Shown here: positions 24,244-32,443 of the stretch, in pieces
Layout: each line of letters opens with the position of its first letter
Position numbering within the stretch: the stretch's first letter is position 1
DNA from: JACVRW01 sp963751105
Lineage (GTDB): Bacteria > Actinomycetota > Thermoleophilia > Solirubrobacterales > Thermoleophilaceae
Assembly: GCA_963751105.1 (NCBI GenBank)
Contig: CAVVTG010000002.1
Span: 1,984,001 to 2,048,000, forward strand
DNA length: 64,000 nt
Reading direction: 5' to 3'
The notes under the pieces: generated by a model
Database searches by the model: none
What the model was told of the DNA's origin: nothing
What the model saw: the letters and a program-made list of their open reading frames with translations, nothing else
Made by a program: the position numbers and the translations under genes

Positions 24244-25887
24244 CGGAGACGAGCATCCTGACAGGGGCACGCGGCGCCGTCGCGGCGCTGGAGCACGCGG
24301 GGGTCGAGATCGCCTTCGGGCTCCCCGGGGTGCACAACCTGCCGCTGTGGCGCGAGCTGAACGGGTCGCCGATCCGCCTGGTGGGCGTCCGCCACGAGCA
24401 GACCGCGGCCTACGCGGCCGACGGCTACGCGCGGGCCACCGGGCGCGTGGGGGTCGCGCTCACCACCACGGGTCCGGGCGCGGCCAACACCCTGGCCGCG
24501 GTCGGCGAGGCCTGGGCCTCGCGCCAGCCGGTGGTGGTGCTGGCCACCGACATCCCCACCAGCGCCCGCCGTCCCGGCGTGTGGCGCGGCGTGCTGCACG
24601 AGGCCACCGACCAGGCGGCGATGTTCGAGCCGGTGGTCAAGGAGACCGTGCGGGTGCGCTCGGCGAGCGGCGTCGGCCCCGCGGTCGAGTACGCGCTGAG
24701 GCAGGCGCTCGCGCCGCCGGCCCGCCCGGTGTACGTCGAGGTACCCACCGACCTGCTCTCGGCCGAGGCTGCCGGCGAGCCCGAGAGCTTTGCCTCGCCC
24801 TCCTCTGCGCCGGCGCTGGACGAAGAGCAGGTCGAGCGGGCACTGGAGCTGCTCGAGCGCGCGCGGCGGCCGCTCGTGTGGGCGGGCGGCGGGGCGCTCC
24901 AGTCGGGAGCGGGCGAGGCCGTGGGCCGGCTGGCGGAGCGCCTGGTGGCGCCGCTCATCCTCACCTACTCGGCGCACGGCCTGGTCTCCCCCGGGCACCC
25001 CTGCCTCGTCGATTCGTCGCCGCACGTGGCCGAGGTGGGGGCCCTGTGGGACGAGGCCGACCTGGTGGTGGCCGTCGGCACCGACTTCGACGGCATGATG
25101 ACCCAGGGCTTCAAGCAGCCTCAGCCTCCCCATCTGGTGGCGATCAACGTGGACGCCGCCGACGCGACCAAGAACTATCGGCCCGACGTGCTGGTGGAGG
25201 CCGACGCGACCGCCGGCGCGGCGGCTCTGGCCGAGCGGCTGACCGAGCGCGGCGGCCTGGACGCGCTCGCGCGGCGACTCGCGAGCCTCAACGCCGAGGT
25301 GCGCGCCGGCCTGCGCTCCACGGACCCGGAGGCCAGCGGCTTCCTGACCGCGATCGAGGAGGCGCTGCCGGAGGACGCGATCGTGGTCAGCGACATGTGC
25401 ATCCCCGGGTACTGGCTGGGCGGCTTTCACCGCACCCCGGCCCCCCGCAAGCTCTCCTATCCGCTCGGCTGGGGAACGCTCGGCTGTGGCTTTCCCCAGG
25501 GACTCGGAGCCGCCCTGGCCGGCGTGGGCCCCGCCGTGAGCGTCTCCGGCGACGGCGGCTTCCTCTATGCCTGCGGAGAGCTTGCCGCGGCGCGCCAGGA
25601 GAACATCCCGCTCACGGCCGTGGTGGTGGACGACGGCGGGTACGGGATGATCCGCTTCGACCAGGACCGGCACGGCGACCCACGCGAGGGCGTCGACCTC
25701 GTCAACCCGGACTTCGTGGCCATGGCGGCCTCGTTCGGCGTGCGCGCCGACAGCGTCGACGGGTCTCGGGGAGCGCTTCGCGATCGCCCTGAAGGGCCAC
25801 GTGGCGCTCGACGAGCCGACGCTGCTGGTGGCGCGCGCGTCGCTCGGCCCGCCGCCCAACGTGTCGCCGCGCTGGTACCGGCGGTGA
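24234..25887 (+). CDS. Thiamine-pyrophosphate enzyme, acetolactate-synthase-like (frame break near 25764)
   Basis: About 550 residues after repair. The catalytic Glu lies in VGVRHEQTAAYAADGYARA, followed by TTTGPGAANTLAAVGEAW. The TPP/Mg motif starts SGDGGFLYACGELAA and ends VVVDDGGYG. Carbon-carbon bond chemistry on a 2-keto acid is expected; the substrate is open. The frame reads into a wrong tail after ADSVDG. With one base removed at 25761-25767 it continues LGERFAIALKGHVALDEPTL and stops at 25887, sharing GTGA with the next gene. Without repair it falsely fuses to the FUSC protein. Beside a family III CoA-transferase, an oxalate-type pair was considered, but the Glu motif is not that of oxalyl-CoA decarboxylase. 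Confidence 0.85.
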
Positions 25888-27080
25888 GCCCGGACGCACC
25901 GCGCCCAGCGGCCGGCGAACGGCTGGCCGGCGCCTCGCGCCGGGCCTACGACATGGCCCGCGCGCCCGTGCGCAGCGAGCTGCTCGAGGAGGCGGCCGAG
26001 GCGTCGCGGGTGGGCCTGCGCAGCAGGCGTCAGCGCGCCGCAGCCGCGGTGCGTCCCATCTTCCAGACCGCCGTGGCGGCCTCGGCCGCGTGGTTCATTG
26101 CGCTCGAGCTGCTCGGCCACCAACAGCCGTTCTTCGCTCCGATCGCCGCCGTGGTCACCCTGGGCCTGACGGTGGGCGAGCGCCGGCGACGCGCGGTCGA
26201 GCTGGCCATCGGGGTGGCGGTGGGCATCGCCATCGCCGATCTGCTCGTCACCCAGATCGGCACCGGCACCTGGCAGATCGGCGTGACGGTTGCCCTGGCC
26301 ATGTTCGCGGCCATCCTGGTGGGCGGTGGACCGCTGCTGGCCTCGCAGGCGGCGGCATCGGCGGTGCTCGTGGTGGCTCTCCAGCCACCGGAGTCGAGCT
26401 TCGACTTCACCCGGGCGGTGGACGGTCTGGTTGGCGCCGTCACCGGCGTGGTGATCGGGTCGCTGTTGCTGCCCGCGGACCCGGTGCAACTGGCCCGGAG
26501 CGGGGGTGGGCCCGTGCTGGACAGCCTCGCCTCGGCTCTCGACGACATCGGGGCCGCGATCGAGAAACGAGACGAACGCAGGGCCGAGAGCGCCATCGAG
26601 GCGGTGGCCGACCTGCGACCCCGGCATGACGACCTCGAGGATTCGGTCACCGATGCCCGGGACGCCGCGCGCATGTCCCTCGGGCGGCGCAACGCCCTCC
26701 AGGAGGTGGGCGAGCTCTCGGAGTTCGCCCGCCACACACGTCTGGCCATCGCCGATGCCCGCTCGCTGGCCCGCGGGGCCGGACGAGCGATCGCCCTGGG
26801 CGACGCCACGCCGCCCGAGGTGCACGAGGCGGTCTACGAGCTGGCCGGGGCCACCCGCGACCTGCACGCCGTGCTCGACGGCGAGGATCTCCTCCCCTCC
26901 CGCGAGCGCGCGGTGGGAGCGGCCCTCATCTCCAACGTCGTGCTGGTCGAGACCACCAACATGTCTGCGCTGCACATCGTGGGTCAGATCCGGCTGCTTG
27001 CGGTCGATCTGCTGCGTGCCTCCGGAGTGGAGCGCACGCGGGCACACGAACTCGTGCGGGGCGCGCCCCCCGTCGCCTGA
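25884..27080 (+). CDS. FUSC-family (aromatic acid exporter-like) membrane protein
   Basis: 398 residues from the GTG at 25884 in the TPP-enzyme stop. A charged N-terminal stretch is followed by about six hydrophobic segments (FQTAVAASAAWFIALELLG, QIGVTVALAMFAAILVGG and others). A long helical cytoplasmic tail follows (DSLASALDDIGAAIEKRDER), the half-FUSC/ArAE layout. Family members are linked to export of aromatic acids, but the substrate is unknown. It ends 3 bases before the convergent aldehyde dehydrogenase. Confidence 0.8.
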   Translation: MSPDAPRPAAGERLAGASRRAYDMARAPVRSELLEEAAEASRVGLRSRRQRAAAAVRPIFQTAVAASAAWFIALELLGHQQPFFAPIAAVVTLGLTVGERRRRAVELAIGVAVGIAIADLLVTQIGTGTWQIGVTVALAMFAAILVGGGPLLASQAAASAVLVVALQPPESSFDFTRAVDGLVGAVTGVVIGSLLLPADPVQLARSGGGPVLDSLASALDDIGAAIEKRDERRAESAIEAVADLRPRHDDLEDSVTDARDAARMSLGRRNALQEVGELSEFARHTRLAIADARSLARGAGRAIALGDATPPEVHEAVYELAGATRDLHAVLDGEDLLPSRERAVGAALISNVVLVETTNMSALHIVGQIRLLAVDLLRASGVERTRAHELVRGAPPVA

Positions 27081-27083
27081 TCG

Positions 27084-28650
27084 TCAGTCCCAGTCGAGGC
27101 GGAAGCCCGAGTCGCCGGTGAGCTCGGCCACGTCCATCTGGGCCTTCTGCAGCTTGCCCGCATAGTCCCAGTTCATCGACTGCCAGCGGGTGAACTGGTC
27201 GAGCACCCAGATGCCGGACTGGCGGCTGCCGTTGCCCGACTTCCCGTTGCCGCCGAACGGCAGGTGTGCCTCGGCGCCGCTGGTGGAGTTGTTCACCGAC
27301 AGCATTCCGGCGCTGACCCGCTCGCGGAAGCGGAAGGCCCACTTGGCGTCGCTCGTGTAGATGGCCGCCGAGAGCCCGTACCCGTGCCCGTTCGCGAGCT
27401 CGACCGCGGAATCGAAGTCGGCGAACTTGGCCACGCCCACGATCGGCCCGAACGTCTCCGTGCGGTAGATCTCGTCGTCGGCGGTCACGCCGTCGACGAT
27501 CGTCGGGTGGCAGTAGACGCCGGCGTCGGGATCGCCGACGAAGCCCCCACGCGGGTTCTCGCTCGTTATCCGGCCGCGTCCCGACGAGCCGCTGACCCTG
27601 TGGTGGTCGCGGATGAGGCCGAGCCAGTCCTCGAAGCGCTCGGCGAAGCGCTCGTGGATCATCGGGCCGTAGAGCACGTCCTGCTGCGGATCGCCGACCG
27701 GCGCGCTCTCCACGGCCTCGGAGAAGCGAGCGACGAACTCCTCGTGGATCGAGTCGTGCACGATCACCGTGCCCAGCGAGGTGCAGCGCTGGCCCGCCGT
27801 CCCGAAGCCGCTGAACAGCGCGCCCTCGACGGCGAGCTCGAGGTCGGCGTCGGGCATGACCACCAGCGGGTTCTTGCCGCCGAGCTCGAGGCAGGGGGAC
27901 TGCACATGGCGCCCGCAGAGGGCACCGATCTCCGAGCCGACGGCGGACGAGCCGGTGAAGCCGACCTTGTCGACGACCCCCTCGTCGAGCGCGCGCTCGA
28001 GTCCTTCGAACGCGCTCGGCCCGTCGCACTGCACGAGGTTGAGCACCCCCTCCGGCAGGCCCCCGTTGATGAACAGCGTGGCCAGCGCGTCGCCGAGCGC
28101 CGGCGCGTACTCCGCGGGCTTCCACACCACGGCGTTGCCGCACAGGATCGCGGGCACCAGATACCAGGACGGGACCGCCACCGGGAAGTTGCCCGCGGTG
28201 ATGATCGCCGCGACCCCCACCGGGTTGCGGAAGGTGAAGAGCTGCTTGTCCGGCATCTCCGAGGGAACCGTCTGCCCGTACAGGCGCCGGCCCTCGCCCA
28301 CGAAGAAGTCGCAGGTGTCGACGATCTCCTGCACCTCGCCGAGCGACTCCGGATAGGGCTTGCCGATCTCGCGGGTGACCAGCCGGGCGAGCGCCTCCTT
28401 GTTCTCCTCCACGAGGCGCCCGATCTGCTGGATGGCCTTGCCGCGCACCGGCGCGGGGATGGCGGCCCAGTCGCGCTGCGCCGCCCGGGCGGCCCGGCAC
28501 GCGTCCACGAACGTGCCGGCGTCCCCCAGCACGGCCTCGCAGACCACGTCGTCCAGGTTGGCCGGGTTGCGCGACTCGATGCGGCGCCCGTCGGTGCGGC
28601 GTCTCGCCGCGGACTATCGATCCGATCGTCCTCGTCTCAGTGATGCTCAT
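27084..28650 (-). CDS. Aldehyde dehydrogenase (frame break near 28599)
   Basis: NAD(P)-dependent oxidation of an aldehyde to an acid. Catalytic Cys in GTAGQRCTSLG, general-base Glu in CLELGGKNP, cofactor region GFTGSSAVGSEIG, and NFPVAVPSWYLVPAI. Read literally the frame starts at a GTG (28547). Removing one base near 28599 joins it to MSITETRTIGSIVRGET followed by RTDGRRIESRNPANLDDV, the normal N-terminus, giving 521 residues. The ATG at 28650 overlaps the stop of the upstream dehydrogenase gene (ATGA), which supports the repaired start. Substrate unknown. Confidence 0.88.
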
Positions 28651-29750
28651 GCGCCAAGCGTAGCCGCGGCTTCCTCGCCGGCCACCACGGCCACGATGGC
28701 GTCCGCCACCTCCACGGTCGACACGGGCAGAGAGCGCGAGGCGAGGTCACGAGTGAGGGTCGTCCCCTCACCCACCACCCGCTCCACCGCGGACTGCAGC
28801 CGCTGGGCTCGCTCGGCCTCACCGAGGTGCCGGAGCAGCAGCACGCCCGCCAGGATCTGCGCGATCGGGTTGGCCGTCCCGCGTCCGGCGTGCCCCAAGG
28901 CCGAGCCGTGGACGGTGTCGAAGACGGCGGCATCCTGGCCCAGGCTGGCACGCGGCATCATCCCGACGCCGCCGATCAGCGTGGCCACAACGTCGGTCAC
29001 GGTGCCCATGTAGGCGGTGGGCATGAGCAGGACGTCGAGCAGGCCCGGCCGGCGCCCCAGTTCCTGCAGAGCCGCGTCGAGCGAGAGATCGTCGACGGTG
29101 AGGCGGGGAAACTCGAGGGCCACCCGCCGAGCCGCCTCGAGCAGGAGCCCGTCGATGGCCGGCACCTCGCCGGCCCGGTGGACGACGGTCACGCGCAGTC
29201 GTCCGGCGCCGCTCGCCCAGGCGAGGCCGGTGCGGGCCACCCGCTCGGCCCCGAGCCGGGTCATGAACTTGATCGAGGGCCGCGCCTCGTCGCCCAGCTC
29301 ACCCCCGCTGCCGGAGAGCACGAGCTCTCGCAGTGCACGCGCCCCGTCGCTTCCCGGCTCGAGGGCCGCTCCGGCGTACAGGTCCTCCTGGATCATGCCG
29401 GCTAGCACCAGGTCCACACCCGGCCGCGCGTCGCCGGCACCGTCGATGCTGCGTGCGGGGCGAACGCCGAGGTGCAGATCGAGCGCCCGCCGTAGCTCCA
29501 CGTTGGCCGAAGGCGGTCCGGGGCCGGGCCCGCCCGACGTCGTGGGGCCCTTGAGCGCCACCCCCGTGTCGCGAATCGCCATGACCGTGTCGGGCGGAAG
29601 CGGTGAGCCCACGGCGTCTCGGGCCGCCTGACCGGCCCGGTGCACGTCCCACTCGACGCCCACGCCGGTGGCCTCGACCGCACGGCGGGCAGCGTCGACC
29701 ACCTCGGGTCCCACCCCGTCGCCCGGCACGAGCACCACTCGATGGGCCAT
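28647..29750 (-). CDS. Isocitrate/isopropylmalate dehydrogenase family protein
   Basis: 367 residues from the ATG at 29750, preceded by GGAG. The N-terminal VVLVPGDGVGPEVVDAARRA, then ALKGPTTSGG, the substrate Arg region LHLGVRPARS, and FDTVHGSALGHAGRGTANPI define the NAD(P)-dependent beta-decarboxylating dehydrogenases. LeuB- and Icd-specific loops are not clear, so the hydroxyacid is unknown; homoisocitrate- or tartrate-type roles are possible. The stop overlaps the aldehyde dehydrogenase ATG, so the two probably act in one pathway. Confidence 0.8.
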   Translation of the reverse strand: MAHRVVLVPGDGVGPEVVDAARRAVEATGVGVEWDVHRAGQAARDAVGSPLPPDTVMAIRDTGVALKGPTTSGGPGPGPPSANVELRRALDLHLGVRPARSIDGAGDARPGVDLVLAGMIQEDLYAGAALEPGSDGARALRELVLSGSGGELGDEARPSIKFMTRLGAERVARTGLAWASGAGRLRVTVVHRAGEVPAIDGLLLEAARRVALEFPRLTVDDLSLDAALQELGRRPGLLDVLLMPTAYMGTVTDVVATLIGGVGMMPRASLGQDAAVFDTVHGSALGHAGRGTANPIAQILAGVLLLRHLGEAERAQRLQSAVERVVGEGTTLTRDLASRSLPVSTVEVADAIVAVVAGEEAAATLGA

Positions 29751-29811
29751 CTCCGTACCGGATGAAATCACGCCCGGCGGATCCCGGCCCGTACCGGCGG
29801 TGGCGGGCTGC

Positions 29812-31614
29812 CTAGCCCAGGCGCTCTTCGAGCGCGGCGAGCTGAGCCTTCAGCTCGGCGGGGAGCGTGTCCCCGAACTGAGCGAAGTGCTGGTGAATCT
29901 GCGGCAGCTGCGCCTGCCACTGCTCGGAGTCCACCGCCAGCAGCTCCTCCAGGGCGCCGGGCGCCAGGTCGAGGCCGTCGAGGTTGATCGCCTCCGCCGT
30001 CGGCACCGCCCCGATCGGCGTGTCCAGCGCGTCCGCCTCGCCATCGCAGCGCCGGAACACCCATTCGAGCACGCGTGAGTTCTCGCCGAAGCCGGGCCAC
30101 AGGAAGTTGCCCTCGTCGTCCTTGCGAAACCAGTTGACCATGAAGATCCTCGGCAGCTGGGCCCCCTCGCGGCGGCCGATGCTCAGCCAGTGCGCGAAGT
30201 AGTCGGCCATGTCGTAGCCACAGAAGGGGAGCATCGCCATCGGGTCGAAGCGCAACTCGCCCAGGCCGCCCGCGGCAGCCGCGGTCTTCTCCGACCCCAT
30301 GATCGAGCCGAGGAACACGCCGTGCTCCCAGTCGAGGGCCTCGAACACGAGCGGCACGACCGTGGCCCGGCGACCTCCGAGCAGGAAGGCGTCGATGGCC
30401 ACGCCCGCCGGGTCCTCCCAGTTCGGGGCAATCGAGGGACACTGAGACGCCGGCACGGTGAAGCGCGCGTTGGGATGAGAGGACGGCTCCTCGGACCCGG
30501 GCGTCCAGTCGCGGCCCTTCCAGTCGATGGCGTGGGCCGGCGGGTCGGGGGTCATCCCCTCCCACCACACGTCCCCGTCATCGGTGAGAGCGCAGTTGGT
30601 GAAGACCGTGCTCTCGCGCACCGTGGCCATCGCGTTGGGGTTGGTCTTCTCCCCGGTCCCGGGCGCGACCCCGAAGAAGCCGGCCTCGGGGTTGATGGCG
30701 TGCAGGCGTCCGTCGCGGCCGAACTTCATCCAGGCGATGTCGTCTCCGACCGTCTCAACCTTCCAGCCCTCGAGCGTGGGGATGAGCATGGCCAGGTTCG
30801 TCTTGCCGCAGGCCGACGGGAAGGCGCCGGCCACGTGCTTGACCCCGCCTTCCGGCGAGGTGAGCTTGAGGATCAGCATGTGCTCGGCCATCCAGCCCTC
30901 GTCGCGCGCCATCACCGAGGCGATGCGCAGCGCGAAGCACTTCTTGCCCAGCAGCGCGTTGCCGCCGTAGCCCGAGCCGAAGGACCAGATCTCGCGGCTC
31001 TCGGGGAAGTGCACGATGTACTTGTTGTCCGCATTGCAGGGCCAGGGGACGTCGCTCACGCCCTCGCCGAGCGGCATCCCGACGGAATGCAGGCAGGGCA
31101 CGAACTCGCCGTCGTCGCCCAGCACCTCGAGCGCGGGAGCGCCCATGCGGGTCATGATGCGCATCGACGTGGCCACGTAGGGCGAGTCGGTCAGCTGCAC
31201 GCCGATGTGGGCGATCGGCGAGCCCAGCGGGCCCATCGAGAAGGGCACGACGTACATGGTGCGTCCGCGCATCGAGCCGCGGAACAGGCCGGTGAGCGTC
31301 TCGCGCATCTCGGCCGGGTCGCGCCAGTTGTTGGTGGGGCCGGCGTCGTCCTCGTCCTCGGAGCAGATGAAGGTCCTGTCCTCGACCCGGGCCACGTCGC
31401 CGGGATCCGAGCGGGCCAGGTAGGAGTTGGGCCGCTTGGCGTCCGAGAGCTTCTCGAACGTGCCCGCCTCGACCAGGGCGCGGCAGAGGTCGTCGTACTC
31501 CTCGGAGGAGCCGTCGCACCAGTGGATCGAGTCGGGTTCGGTCAGTTCCGCGACCTCGGCCACCCACGCGAGGAGCTTCTGGTGGGTGGTGGGCGCGGCG
31601 GTCGTCTGGGTCAC
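29812..31614 (-). CDS. pckG: Phosphoenolpyruvate carboxykinase (GTP)
   Basis: 600 residues, the usual length. Converts oxaloacetate and GTP to PEP, CO2 and GDP: the entry to gluconeogenesis. Kinase loop FPSACGKTNLAM, PEP-binding KKCFALRIAS, and FGSGYGGNALLG are all present. An AGGAG sequence lies 11 bases before the GTG at 31614. In this window it would draw the C4 acids formed by the ethylmalonyl-CoA pathway into sugar synthesis. Confidence 0.96.
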   Translation of the reverse strand: MTQTTAAPTTHQKLLAWVAEVAELTEPDSIHWCDGSSEEYDDLCRALVEAGTFEKLSDAKRPNSYLARSDPGDVARVEDRTFICSEDEDDAGPTNNWRDPAEMRETLTGLFRGSMRGRTMYVVPFSMGPLGSPIAHIGVQLTDSPYVATSMRIMTRMGAPALEVLGDDGEFVPCLHSVGMPLGEGVSDVPWPCNADNKYIVHFPESREIWSFGSGYGGNALLGKKCFALRIASVMARDEGWMAEHMLILKLTSPEGGVKHVAGAFPSACGKTNLAMLIPTLEGWKVETVGDDIAWMKFGRDGRLHAINPEAGFFGVAPGTGEKTNPNAMATVRESTVFTNCALTDDGDVWWEGMTPDPPAHAIDWKGRDWTPGSEEPSSHPNARFTVPASQCPSIAPNWEDPAGVAIDAFLLGGRRATVVPLVFEALDWEHGVFLGSIMGSEKTAAAAGGLGELRFDPMAMLPFCGYDMADYFAHWLSIGRREGAQLPRIFMVNWFRKDDEGNFLWPGFGENSRVLEWVFRRCDGEADALDTPIGAVPTAEAINLDGLDLAPGALEELLAVDSEQWQAQLPQIHQHFAQFGDTLPAELKAQLAALEERLG

Positions 31615-31681
31615 TGGTATCTGAACTCCTGGGGACTTGGCTTCTTCCTCGACAGCGGCCCGAAACCGTATCCCAAGCCCC

Positions 31682-31687
31682 TACACT
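31682..31687 (+). promoter_or_regulatory. -10 box TACACT of the sortase gene
   Basis: TACACT ends 8 bases before the ATG at 31696; leaderless-type start. Confidence 0.4.
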
Positions 31688-31695
31688 CACGCCTA

Positions 31696-32316
31696 ATGCG
31701 CGCCGTGCTGCGATTCGTGGCCTCGGTGATGATGGTGAGCGGGACCCTGCTGATCGCGGACGCGGCCGCGACGCTGCTGTGGCAGGAGCCCGTGTCCGCC
31801 TACGTGGCCGAGCGCCAGCAGGACAGCCTCAAGAGGCTGCTCGTGGACCCGCCCGAGCCGGTCGAGCGGCGCGTGCGCCGCCGCGAGCCGCTCCCCGGCG
31901 ACGCCATCGGCAAGCTCGACATACCGGCCATCGGCGTCTCCGAGTACGTCGTGGAGGGCACGGACACCGGGAACCTGCGCAAGGGACCGGGCCACTATCC
32001 GGAGACGCCGTTGCCGGGTGAGCCCGGCACCGTGGCCGTCGCCGGTCACCGCACCACCTACGGCGCCCCCTTCCGCGACCTCGACGACGTCAAGCCCGGT
32101 AATGAGATCATCTTCGACACCCCCTTCGGCCGCTTCATCTACCGGGTCGAGGAGACCAAGATCGTGGACGACCAGGACCTGTCCGTGCTCAAGTCCGTGG
32201 GCTACAAGCGGCTGATGCTGAGCGCCTGCCACCCGCTGTACAGCGCCGCCCAGCGCATCATCGTCTTCGCCAAGCAGGTGCGTCGCGAGCGCTCTCGCGT
32301 CAGGTCGGGAGCATGA
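31696..32316 (+). CDS. Class E sortase
   Basis: 206 residues. N-terminal membrane anchor (VLRFVASVMMVSGTLLIAD), then the sortase beta barrel. Catalytic His in VAGHRTTYGAPF, catalytic Cys in LMLSACHPLY (the usual TLxTC strand reads LSAC here), Arg following in AAQRIIV. Class E enzymes attach surface proteins in high-GC actinobacteria. A candidate substrate with an LPFTG signal is encoded 2.4 kb downstream at 34697. The 3' end overlaps a small convergent gene by 17 bases. Confidence 0.92.
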   Translation: MRAVLRFVASVMMVSGTLLIADAAATLLWQEPVSAYVAERQQDSLKRLLVDPPEPVERRVRRREPLPGDAIGKLDIPAIGVSEYVVEGTDTGNLRKGPGHYPETPLPGEPGTVAVAGHRTTYGAPFRDLDDVKPGNEIIFDTPFGRFIYRVEETKIVDDQDLSVLKSVGYKRLMLSACHPLYSAAQRIIVFAKQVRRERSRVRSGA

Positions 32317-32443
32317 GCCCCGAGGGGTCCCCGGACCTCTCGATCTGTGACGCGTCGCGCGACTCGAACCAGAGGATCAGGCCCACCACCAGCGCGATCG
32401 AGATGGCCAGGACGGCCAGCCAGTAGAGGAGCTTGAGGAGCAT
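32300..32443 (-). CDS. Small single-pass membrane protein, 47 aa
   Basis: One strong hydrophobic helix (LLYWLAVLAISIALVVGLIL) followed by a short charged tail. The ATG at 32443 overlaps the ATG of the divergent ligase gene (CATG). Clean hydrophobic pattern, but no homologue known to me; moderate support. Confidence 0.45.
   Translation of the reverse strand: MLLKLLYWLAVLAISIALVVGLILWFESRDASQIERSGDPSGLMLPT

Noticed and set aside
24240..27047. Very long open frame on the minus strand opposite the TPP-enzyme and FUSC genes
   Set aside because: High GC keeps antisense frames open. Its sequence is low-complexity His/Arg/Gly/Gln without any domain, while the plus strand encodes two recognisable families.
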